Source: Thermoplasmatota archaeon (GTDB lineage Archaea; Thermoplasmatota; Thermoplasmata; UBA10834). Taken from it: a DNA stretch of 64,000 nucleotides. Below, piece after piece: positions 43,880 to 50,375 of the stretch (position 1 is its first letter; every line of letters begins with the position of its first letter). The position numbers and the translations under genes are program-made. Below the pieces are notes generated by a model. It had not been told where the DNA came from. It was given only the letters and a program-made list of their open reading frames with translations, and made no database searches. The DNA is taken from the NCBI GenBank assembly GCA_018818785.1, contig JAHIRF010000009.1, positions 124,001-188,000 of the forward strand, read 5' to 3'.

Positions 43880-44194
43880 ATGCATGTGACATTCGCTGTG
43901 GTGCCAATTCTGGCCATTGGAATTGTCTTGGGTATCGTGCTACTTGTGATCGGTTTGTCTAGGAGAAACAGCGCAATTATCGGATACGGGGAAACGCTCT
44001 TTGGACTGACCGTCTTCGCCTTTCCGATGGTGTTCTTCCTTGACAAGGTTTCAGATGACTGGGAGGCATTCGTGCCTTCGACTGGAGACATCGCATTACT
44101 TGGGATTCTGTCCTTCGTAGGAGGCATGAGCGTTGCACTCGGATTGAGGAACATCCTATCTAGGACGAGTGTGTCGAAGTTCTCTACATTATGA
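43880..44194 (+). CDS. Three-helix membrane protein
   Basis: A 104-residue plus-strand protein with helices at about 2-24, 37-52 and 67-86 and a basic C-terminus (RNILSRTSVSKFS). ATG 43880 is chosen because upstream residues are polar and arginine-rich and probably not coding. It is one of only four plus-strand genes in the island. The function is unknown. Confidence 0.5.
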   Translation: MHVTFAVVPILAIGIVLGIVLLVIGLSRRNSAIIGYGETLFGLTVFAFPMVFFLDKVSDDWEAFVPSTGDIALLGILSFVGGMSVALGLRNILSRTSVSKFSTL

Positions 44195-44260
44195 GGAATC
44201 CGAAGGTGTCCCATCAACCTTTGTCATTTCGTCCTCGAAATCCGTTTCCCGGGATTCAAA

Positions 44261-44345
44261 TCGAAGGGGATTTGAACCCCTGAGGAGCCAGTGTGTCAGG
44301 ATTCGGATTCAATCAACGGGGAATTGGCCGGAGCTAAACCTCTTT
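44261..44345 (+). repeat. Repeat X2, tRNA T-arm-like core
   Basis: It matches X4 (47609-47695) at roughly 80%. It opens CGAAGGGGATTTGAACCCC and runs through ATTCAATCAACGGGGAATTGG to CTAAACCTCTTTCCTC. On the minus strand AGGGG-TTCAAAT-CCCCT is a perfect T-arm. The rest does not fold as a tRNA. Confidence 0.75.
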
Positions 44346-44436
44346 CCTCATTTATTCTCCCTCAAGCAAGACAAAGATACAAGAGCAGATTGATGCATTC
44401 CGAACTCTAGAGGGTGGTAGCCTGCGTATCGGTCAT

Positions 44437-44928
44437 GTGGATGGGAAGAATAGGATTTACGATGAGCAGGGAAATCTACTTCTCCTTCCGAACGAGAATC
44501 TCTTGACCAAACACTATTTCGTGACCATGAATGTGACCGAGTCGTGGCGGAGTTTCTACATAGAATGCGTGATAGCGATGGAAGCTGGCCCCTTCAAGTG
44601 CTTCCTAACCAATCAACGAGTGGTCTTCACTCGACGGCCAAATCCTTACAAAGCTGGAGCTTACTTGATGACACCTCTCGGTGCTCCTGAAGGCATTGCT
44701 AAGGCGTACAAGGCGCGTATGATCTTACAGGCTGGGGGATTTGAGTACTACGAATTGTTCTTCAGGGACATCAGATTCTACAAAGTCTTCAAGAACTGTG
44801 TTGATTTGTTCATCATGGGCGATGAACGGCAGAAGAACAGGGCAACTATCTCGAATCATGGTGCGAAGCCTGCGTTGAGAGTTCCTCTTATCGATCTCTT
44901 AATCAACAAGGGCATTCAGTCTAAGTGA
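44437..44928 (+). CDS. PH/GRAM-like domain protein, possibly 5'-truncated
   Basis: A 163-residue soluble protein. KCFLTNQRVVFTRRP (residues 62-76) and LFFRDIRFYKVFKNCVDLF (107-125) match the beta-strand pattern of bacterial PH/GRAM-type domains that sit on membranes. The frame is open and protein-like upstream (KTKIQEQIDAFRTLEGGSLR), but there is no ATG, GTG or TTG before the region merges with repeat X2. So either GTG 44437 is the start or the original 5' end was lost by recombination at X2. There are no cysteine clusters. Confidence 0.55.
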   Translation: MDGKNRIYDEQGNLLLLPNENLLTKHYFVTMNVTESWRSFYIECVIAMEAGPFKCFLTNQRVVFTRRPNPYKAGAYLMTPLGAPEGIAKAYKARMILQAGGFEYYELFFRDIRFYKVFKNCVDLFIMGDERQKNRATISNHGAKPALRVPLIDLLINKGIQSK

Positions 44929-44970
44929 TGTCACTATTCAGCCTCCTTGATAGCATTTTCTCCCTCGATC

Positions 44971-45061
44971 ATCGACCCATTGGGATTTGAACCCACCAAA
45001 ATGACTGGCTCGACCGATTTAGGTACATGATAGCCGTTTTATAGCGTCTTTGGAAGGCACC
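44971..45061 (+). repeat. Repeat X3, tRNA T-arm-like core
   Basis: About 95% identical to X1 over 91 bases, in the same orientation 2.2 kb away. It is followed directly by Z2. GACTGGCTC is at 45003-45011. Confidence 0.8.
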
Positions 45062-45065
45062 CGAA

Positions 45066-45107
45066 ACGAGGGGTTAATTACCCCTCATTAAACCCCTTTC
45101 TTTCTCC
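45066..45107 (+). repeat. Repeat Z2
   Basis: GAGGGG-TTAATTA-CCCCTC hairpin, then ATTAAACCCCTTTCTTTCTC. It lies just beyond the 3' end of the minus-strand gene 45184-45552. Confidence 0.65.
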
Positions 45108-45183
45108 AATTGGAGTTTCTGAATTAGCAGGCTCAATACTCTTCTCCTTGTTGCTCCGACTTTATAGGTTTCTAGATTGACGA

Positions 45184-45552
45184 TCAATTTGGCTGTGTTA
45201 GACGCTTGTTGAAGATAATGGCAAACACACCAACTATTGTGATCAATACGGCGAAGCCTAGCCAAATTTTGAGGAGGGTAACGGCATCCGACCGGTCTGT
45301 CACAAAGACTGAGCTTATCAGGGTGACCAGGGTGGTACCAACAGTCACAATGACCGCAAGAATAGCAACTAAGGTCACCCTCCGAATGTTGATTGCATTA
45401 GACACTTGTGCGTCGAGTCGCGTTGTCTCACTTGTCATATTGAAATCTGCTCCATTCAAACCCCGACTCAGCGCCTTCTTGATGTGTTCCCTGCAATCAA
45501 CGCAATAGATTGCGCCCTCTGGATTCTGCTTCCCGCAATTTGGGCACTTCAT
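45184..45552 (-). CDS. Zinc-ribbon membrane protein
   Basis: A 122-residue protein with an N-terminal ribbon CPNCGKQNPEGAIYCVDC (residues 3-20), a polar linker to about 55, and helices at about 56-80 and 93-113. The start ATG 45552 follows GAGGGAAT and the shared promoter P2. The C-terminus (NKRLTQPN) is short and cytoplasmic. It is a paralogue in layout, not closely in sequence, of 43124, 45592 and 46182. Confidence 0.65.
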   Translation of the reverse strand: MKCPNCGKQNPEGAIYCVDCREHIKKALSRGLNGADFNMTSETTRLDAQVSNAINIRRVTLVAILAVIVTVGTTLVTLISSVFVTDRSDAVTLLKIWLGFAVLITIVGVFAIIFNKRLTQPN

Positions 45553-45571
45553 ACCATTCCCTCTACCGTGA

Positions 45572-45603
45572 CCCGAATCGCTCTCAATGGCTTAAGGGCT
45601 TCC
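45572..45603 (-). promoter_or_regulatory. Shared island promoter/leader, copy P2
   Basis: GAAGCCCTTAAGCCATTGAG then AGCGATTCGGG upstream of 45184-45552. CTTAAG is 39 bases before the ATG. The stop codon of the preceding gene (TAA) lies inside CTTAAG. Confidence 0.6.
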
Positions 45604-46008
45604 TTTTCGATGATTAGGATTGTATTCAATGCTGATTCCAGCAACTATGAATGCTAATAGAATGACACCGAATTCTAGCAGTCGAGTGGCAAATCTGATG
45701 CTCTCCCCCGCTTCCTGGATTTCGTCATAAGTAGTCGCATCCTTTTGTTGCGAGAAAGCCACCTCCATGAGAATGTATCCTCCAAGAATGAGAAGCAGCG
45801 CAACGATAGCCAGAGCAGGAATGAGCCGGGATCTCCAGTTGCTGCCTGAGCTGTATCTTGCTTGAGAGTTTGTGGTTCTAGAAACAAGAATCTCTTGAGA
45901 ATCATCTCCATACTCACTGGGCAATTTCGCCATATCCTTGCCACATTTTCGGCAGATAGTATTTCTCTGAAAAGAACTCCAGTGTCCACAATGCGGGCAT
46001 TCGATCAA
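45592..46008 (-). CDS. Zinc-ribbon membrane protein, TTG start
   Basis: A 138-residue protein with ribbon CPHCGHWSSFQRNTICRKCG (residues 4-23), a Ser/Arg-rich linker, and helices at about 63-85 and 107-127. The start is TTG 46008 after GGGGGAATGG and promoter P3. A mild A/T preference sets it apart from housekeeping genes. Its stop codon is part of the next gene's promoter, so the two genes are packed tightly but each has its own promoter. Confidence 0.62.
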   Translation of the reverse strand: MIECPHCGHWSSFQRNTICRKCGKDMAKLPSEYGDDSQEILVSRTTNSQARYSSGSNWRSRLIPALAIVALLLILGGYILMEVAFSQQKDATTYDEIQEAGESIRFATRLLEFGVILLAFIVAGISIEYNPNHRKGSP

Positions 46009-46026
46009 GAGACCATTCCCCCATTG

Positions 46027-46058
46027 CCCGAATCGCTCTCGATGGCTTAAGGGCTTCT
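46027..46058 (-). promoter_or_regulatory. Shared island promoter/leader, copy P3
   Basis: GAAGCCCTTAAGCCATCGAG then AGCGATTCGGGC upstream of 45592-46008. CTTAAG is 38 bases before the TTG. Confidence 0.6.
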
Positions 46059-46069
46059 CTCAGAAGAAT

Positions 46070-46150
46070 CGTGGTGCGGCCGCCGGGCCGCGCACCCTGC
46101 ATCAGCCAGCCATCATTTCTCTGATTTCAATTGACCCGCAATGACCTCTT
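46070..46150. repeat. GC-rich hairpin and Y1-tail-like sequence
   Basis: A strong hairpin, GCGGCC-GCCG-GGCCGC, followed by CTGATTTCAAT, which also occurs after Y1 (near 42160). It sits between two zinc-ribbon genes where a repeat would be expected and may be a decayed one. Confidence 0.35.
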
Positions 46151-46181
46151 CCGCCACATTGTCTTTTCCGATGCGAGGCGC

Positions 46182-46568
46182 TTATCTCCACGTCTGCTGA
46201 CTATAATGTGCAAGAAGGTAGACTGCGATGACCACTAGGATTGCGAACGCAACTAGGCCAGCTGCGCTCAGGTCCGATGCGGTTTTCAGGTCATGCGCAT
46301 AAGTATAGAGGTTCTGTGGATTCTCAGCGAGGGCTCGCATCCAAATCTGGCCGACCACAATCGCAAGAGCAGCTATCGTCAAAGCAGGACCAACGATCCA
46401 GGTCAAGATCAGCCCCTGGTCTTTGTATGATGGCTCAGGCACATACGTTTTGACACGTTCAATCTGGATTTTCAATGGCTTTTGTTCAGTTCCGCCGAAC
46501 GAGCATCCGCAGTTACCGCAGTAATCCATTCTAGAAGGATTCTCAAACCCGCATTTCGGACACTTCAT
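46182..46568 (-). CDS. Zinc-ribbon membrane protein
   Basis: A 128-residue protein: ribbon CPKCGFENPSRMDYCGNCG (residues 3-21), a basic linker, and helices at about 50-72 and 97-119. ATG 46568 with GAGGGAAT upstream and promoter P4; an in-frame ATG two codons earlier is possible. It is divergent from the integrase gene, and the two promoters are only about 40 bases apart. Confidence 0.65.
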   Translation of the reverse strand: MKCPKCGFENPSRMDYCGNCGCSFGGTEQKPLKIQIERVKTYVPEPSYKDQGLILTWIVGPALTIAALAIVVGQIWMRALAENPQNLYTYAHDLKTASDLSAAGLVAFAILVVIAVYLLAHYSQQTWR

Positions 46569-46582
46569 CGCCATTCCCTCGA

Positions 46583-46617
46583 TCGTAATCGCCTTCGATA
46601 GCTTAAGGACTTCTCTC
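46583..46617 (-). promoter_or_regulatory. Shared island promoter/leader, copy P4
   Basis: GAAGTCCTTAAGCTATCGAA then GGCGATTACGA upstream of 46182-46568. CTTAAG is 34 bases before the ATG. It is next to the divergent integrase promoter (CTATATGTAAG near 46640). Confidence 0.6.
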
Positions 46618-46679
46618 TGCGGTCCACAGTCATCCCCCTCTATATGTAAGGGCGGTGAGACTTGCGACTGGCTCTGCAC

Positions 46680-47600
46680 ATGCAAGTAATCATTGTCTTC
46701 GCTGCGGGATATGAAGCGATGTGCGTGCGCCAACCCAAATTGAGGAGAGACCCTCGGAAATGGACAGAGAATGAGATCAAGGCGATTCTCCAAGACCTGA
46801 AGGAAAAACAATTGAGTCTTGCGACTCAATGCAAGGAGCTGCAGCATATTGGCGTGGTATTGACCCATTGTGGAAATGGAATAATGAGGAAGATGCGGCT
46901 AGCGTCACCTCATGCATTCCCACACGAGGATCGAGTCAGGGGGCCCAGTCTCATGGAGAATGACCTTGACCGGATTCTGAGAGCGTGTGAAAGAATACCT
47001 GAATGGTGGGGCGAAGTGGCGAGATTCATCTTTGCCGCTTATGCCTACACAGGTCTCAGAATGTCTGAGCTCCGAAGGGCTGAATTCAGGGATGTCAATA
47101 CTAGGGAATGGCTATTCTTTGTAAGGCATCCCAAAGGTGAGAGCAGTTATGGACGACAGAGAACAATCCCCATACCCCCGCCCTTGAAACCCTATGTGCT
47201 GAGTTTCTTGCAGGAGCGAGCTAAGATGCTGGTGGAGCGAGGGCTAGTCGAAGCAAAATGCTTTGTCTGCAAGAAATCTGGAAACCCGAATGAACCGTAT
47301 TCGACGAACGGCTTCGAAACTCTGAAATTGCGAGTAGAGAAGGAATCCGGAATCACTTTCCAGATTCGGACACTGAGACGCACATATGGTCAAGTGCTCT
47401 TGAACAGAGAAGTGCCTCTAGATTCAGTCTCATTGACTATGGGACATAGATACACAAGCACCACCGAGAAGTACTATTGCAGAAAAGACGACGGCATGGC
47501 GAGACTCGAGGTCCTTCGAGGCTTCGAAATGCCGTCACCGGCTCCGAGTTTTAATACCCCCCAGATTGAAAAAGAAAATGATTATACTGGCTATGCGTAG
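46680..47600 (+). CDS. Tyrosine recombinase/integrase
   Basis: A 306-residue site-specific recombinase. The N-terminal 100 residues are a poorly conserved core-binding domain. The catalytic domain has TGLRMSELR (Arg 127) and HPKGES (lysine region), then RTLRRTYGQ where HxxR is expected (Arg 230 in the His position, Arg 233 conserved). TMGHRYTSTTEKYY gives His 256 and the nucleophile at Tyr 265/266. A Pro/Asn-rich tail follows. ATG 46680 is taken; ATG 46722 is possible. It is flanked immediately downstream by repeat X4, as integrases often are by their attachment site. Confidence 0.85.
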   Translation: MQVIIVFAAGYEAMCVRQPKLRRDPRKWTENEIKAILQDLKEKQLSLATQCKELQHIGVVLTHCGNGIMRKMRLASPHAFPHEDRVRGPSLMENDLDRILRACERIPEWWGEVARFIFAAYAYTGLRMSELRRAEFRDVNTREWLFFVRHPKGESSYGRQRTIPIPPPLKPYVLSFLQERAKMLVERGLVEAKCFVCKKSGNPNEPYSTNGFETLKLRVEKESGITFQIRTLRRTYGQVLLNREVPLDSVSLTMGHRYTSTTEKYYCRKDDGMARLEVLRGFEMPSPAPSFNTPQIEKENDYTGYA

Positions 47601-47608
47601 GGATGGAC

Positions 47609-47695
47609 CGAAGGGGATTTGAATCCCTGAAGAGCGAGCATGTCACGACTCAAATTCAATCAGCGGGAAATTGGGTTCGGATCTAAACCTTTTTC
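47609..47695 (+). repeat. Repeat X4, tRNA T-arm-like core next to the integrase
   Basis: Direct repeat of X2, beginning 8 bases after the integrase stop: CGAAGGGGATTTGAATCCCT through AAACCTTTTTCTC. The pyrimidine tract encodes the C-terminus of the convergent gene 47683-48129. Confidence 0.75.
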
Positions 47696-48129
47696 TCTTT
47701 TCCCAAATCTTGCTTGAAGCCTCTCCGATAGAGAAGCAAAGAGTCGGAAACGAGCAATAACCCAAACATGGCAATTGCCACAAGACTCGAATCAAAAACT
47801 TCGGAATCGAAAACAATATTGCTAAATCCCACGAATACCAGGGCTGCGCCTGCCAAGAACTCTACTGCAACATACAACGCCATCACTGTCGATTCCCCAG
47901 GCAGATACAAGAAGGCGCTCAATTGCCGACTGGCTGCAAATGACACAACTAGGAATACCACTCCAAGAGCAAAGAAGATCAGCCCGAGGTCGGAAATCAT
48001 CAGAGAAATCCCTGCTGCAGTCATCATGATTCCCAGAATGAGTGGGACAAGAATAACAGATGAAGCATACGAATTGGTGATCCTTGGCTTTGAGGATTGT
48101 TGAGGTCTGGTCAAATCGGTCTCAAGCAT
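47683..48129 (-). CDS. Four-helix membrane protein
   Basis: A 148-residue protein with a polar N-terminus (MLETDLTRPQQSSKPRIT) and four helices at about 24-42, 47-63, 78-98 and 112-130. The C-terminal KQDLGKEKKV is encoded by the purine side of repeat X4. ATG 48129 suits a TATA-like GTTATATATG near 48174; an ATG at 48174 would lie on that box. The function is unknown. Confidence 0.55.
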   Translation of the reverse strand: MLETDLTRPQQSSKPRITNSYASSVILVPLILGIMMTAAGISLMISDLGLIFFALGVVFLVVSFAASRQLSAFLYLPGESTVMALYVAVEFLAGAALVFVGFSNIVFDSEVFDSSLVAIAMFGLLLVSDSLLLYRRGFKQDLGKEKKV

Positions 48130-48204
48130 AGCCGATAGGCACTGATGTTTCCTGGCATAAATCCTTCCGCACATATAACGATCCTTATCGACTCATTGGA
48201 ATGA

Positions 48205-48285
48205 GAAGCCATGAAACCGACTGGCTCACACCCCAAAATGCCCCTGTTAGGGCATCTTCGCCGAGGAGACAGATTGAGCGGTAGC
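48205..48285 (+). repeat. Repeat Y2
   Basis: Direct repeat of Y1, 6.1 kb away. It has GACTGGCTC (48219-48227), a perfect hairpin ATGCCC-CTGTTA-GGGCAT and CTTCGCCGAGGAGAC, and is followed by Z3. Confidence 0.75.
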
Positions 48286-48344
48286 AAACCTGTTATTCTT
48301 TTTGAGGGGTTAATTGCCCCTCATCAAACCCTCTTTCCTTTCTC
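48284..48344 (+). repeat. Repeat Z3
   Basis: CCTGTTATTCTTTTTGAGGG, hairpin GAGGGG-TTAATTG-CCCCTC, then ATCAAACCCTCTTTCC. It lies just past the stop of the minus-strand gene 48368-48580. Confidence 0.65.
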
Positions 48345-48367
48345 AGTTCACTCTGAGGCTATTGGAT

Positions 48368-48580
48368 TTAGTCATCGTGATGCTCCACCTTGATGGTCAC
48401 GTTTGGTTTGATGCCGGCTAGTGCTGGTAGCATGTGATTGAGGACTTGCTCTGCGGTCGCGCGGAACTCTCGGCCACGTGCGCTCACCTTCACCCAGCTA
48501 GTTCCGTCGCGGTAATAGCGCTCAGTGAAGTTCTTGGTGCCAATCAATATGACATAACTCTCATTGGTCAGGTTCATCAA
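48368..48580 (-). CDS. Small soluble protein, unknown
   Basis: A 70-residue protein with alternating beta-like segments (YVILIGTKNFTERYYR, TSWVKVSARGREFR) and a helix (EQVLNHMLPALAG), ending NVTIKVEHHDD. It has no zinc motif or membrane segment. It is the outermost minus-strand unit of the island. Annotation rests on ORF length and context only. Confidence 0.45.
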   Translation of the reverse strand: MMNLTNESYVILIGTKNFTERYYRDGTSWVKVSARGREFRATAEQVLNHMLPALAGIKPNVTIKVEHHDD

Positions 48581-48639
48581 TCATTCTTCCATCCTGTCAT
48601 CGCAATGCCTCCCCTTGGCCTTTTCTGAGAGGAAAGCAA

Positions 48640-48645
48640 TTTATA
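48640..48645 (+). promoter_or_regulatory. TATA box of the leaderless gene at 48666
   Basis: TTTATA centred 23 bases upstream of ATG 48666 would start transcription almost on the start codon. Confidence 0.45.
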
Positions 48646-48665
48646 CGGCCAATTCATTGGGCGCG

Positions 48666-48896
48666 ATGATGGTCGAGACTGAAGGTGCAGAATTCCAGAG
48701 AAAGGCGACATTCTCATTCTATGCGCTGCTCCTGGTCGCAGGAATCTCTCTCTATTGGATATGGGGCATGATGTACGACACATGGTACCCGTTCGATAAG
48801 GGGAACATCGGCATCTATGTGATATACGCCCCGCTCATGCTGTTCGGAATCGTAGGACTCCTGCTCTACAGGAAGAAGAAGCATCTGCCCCAGTGA
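48666..48896 (+). CDS. Two-helix membrane protein
   Basis: A 76-residue protein with a polar N-terminus (MMVETEGAEFQRK), helices at about 15-33 and 48-68, and a basic end (YRKKKHLPQ). A TATA box predicts a leaderless mRNA from ATG 48666 (or 48669). It lies at the right border of the island, convergent with proS. The function is unknown. Confidence 0.6.
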   Translation: MMVETEGAEFQRKATFSFYALLLVAGISLYWIWGMMYDTWYPFDKGNIGIYVIYAPLMLFGIVGLLLYRKKKHLPQ

Positions 48897-48929
48897 CCTG
48901 GATGCCTTTCTGAGACGCACGGATCTTTC

Positions 48930-50327
48930 TCACATTGCATTTGCGAGATAGACAGGGGTCTTCGTTGGCTTGCCGCAGATGACGCACTTGCCATCGTACT
49001 TCTCATCGATTATAGGCATGCCCAGGATGTTCTTGTCAGCCCTCGTCTCGATCTCGTGGCCGCACTCCTCGCTCCCGCACCATGCCGTGCGGATCATCTT
49101 GCTGGGGAGGTTATCCAAGGAATCTACGGTGACCACGTTCTCGTCCATCTCTTTCTGAGCTCTTGCGAGCATCTCCCTGGCTATGGTCAAGAGCATGTCC
49201 TTGACTTCATCGACTGCTCTGGACCTGTCATTCAAGGACTTCGCCCCGATGTCCCTGCGGACGAGGGTAATCTTGCCGCTCTCGATGTCCCTCATGCCCA
49301 GCTCCAATCTGAGAGGGACGCCTTTGAGTTCCCAATCATAATACTTGACACCTGGTCTGACATCCCTCTCGTCGATGTGGACCCTAAGGCCGGCTTCCTT
49401 CAGTTCTTTATGCAACTGCCGAGCCGCTTCGGTGACCTTGTCGATGGCCCCTTTTGCGAGTACTGGGACGATCACGACCTGTATAGATGCCACCTCCGGA
49501 GGCAGCACCAACCCCTTGTCATCCCCGTGGATCGCGACTATGGAACCGACCAACCTCTCGCTCATGCCATAGGTCGTCTGGTGGACGTACTTGTGCTGGC
49601 CCTGATCGTCCTCGTACTTGATGTCATATGGTCGGGAGAAATTCTCATTGTATTGGTGTATGGAACCCAGCTGCAAGCTCCTGCCATCGGGTAGGAGCGT
49701 GTCGATTCCGACCGTGTAGAATGCGCCCGGGAACTTGTCCCAATCAGTGCGCTTGAGCAATCTGTATGGTATGCACCACTTCTCGGCGAGCTTCTCCAGG
49801 ATATCAAAGTCCTCCTGAACCTGCCGCTCCGCATCCTGGAAATCCGCATGGCATGTGTGCGATTCGAAGAAGTGAATCTCCCTGACCCTGATGAATGCAC
49901 GGGTCTGCTTGGTCTCATATCTGAAAGTGTTGACGATCTGATAAGTCTTGAGCGGAAGGTCCGCATGGGATCTGACCCAGAGCGAGAACATCGGATACAT
50001 CGCCGTCTCGCTGGTTGGTCTGAGCAATAGCCTGACATCGAGTGGGTTCAACCCCGCATGTGTGACCCAGAACACCTCGGCATCGAATCCCTTGATGTGT
50101 TCCTTCTCCTTGGCGAACTGGTCCTCCGGCACGAGCAGAGGGAAGCATACTTCCTGATGGTCAGTGCCATCAAAACCTTCCCTGATGTGCCGGTCTATGG
50201 CCTGCATTATCTTCCAGCCATAGGGCGTCCAGACGTTCATCCCTTTGATGGGATATCGCTTATCGGTGAGGCTCGCCTTTTCGACGATCTCGTTGTACCA
50301 TTCGCTGAAATCCTCTGCTTTCTTCAT
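48930..50327 (-). CDS. proS: Prolyl-tRNA synthetase (archaeal/eukaryotic type)
   Basis: A class II synthetase of 465 residues that charges tRNA-Pro. It has motif 1 near GWKIMQAIDRHIREGF, motif 2 RYETKQTRAFIRVREIHFFE with the TxE loop region, then SHTCHADFQDAERQ. The anticodon-binding and C-terminal zinc-like domains end with CGSEECGHEIETRAD and CVICGKPTKTPVYLANAM. It is the right-hand neighbour of the accessory island. Confidence 0.95.
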   Translation of the reverse strand: MKKAEDFSEWYNEIVEKASLTDKRYPIKGMNVWTPYGWKIMQAIDRHIREGFDGTDHQEVCFPLLVPEDQFAKEKEHIKGFDAEVFWVTHAGLNPLDVRLLLRPTSETAMYPMFSLWVRSHADLPLKTYQIVNTFRYETKQTRAFIRVREIHFFESHTCHADFQDAERQVQEDFDILEKLAEKWCIPYRLLKRTDWDKFPGAFYTVGIDTLLPDGRSLQLGSIHQYNENFSRPYDIKYEDDQGQHKYVHQTTYGMSERLVGSIVAIHGDDKGLVLPPEVASIQVVIVPVLAKGAIDKVTEAARQLHKELKEAGLRVHIDERDVRPGVKYYDWELKGVPLRLELGMRDIESGKITLVRRDIGAKSLNDRSRAVDEVKDMLLTIAREMLARAQKEMDENVVTVDSLDNLPSKMIRTAWCGSEECGHEIETRADKNILGMPIIDEKYDGKCVICGKPTKTPVYLANAM

Positions 50328-50375
50328 GCCAGCTCCGAGAATCCTAGAGGGGCTTATGTAGCTTTTGGTTGGAAA

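Noticed and set aside
42732-47695. X repeats as functional tRNA genes
   Set aside because: Only the T-arm-like core fits. No matching acceptor, D or anticodon stems could be found on either strand.
40863-48896. A true IntI/attC integron
   Set aside because: I do not see the integron-integrase extra helix, RYYYAAC/GTTRRRY site ends or a promoter-plus-attI platform. The resemblance is only in layout.
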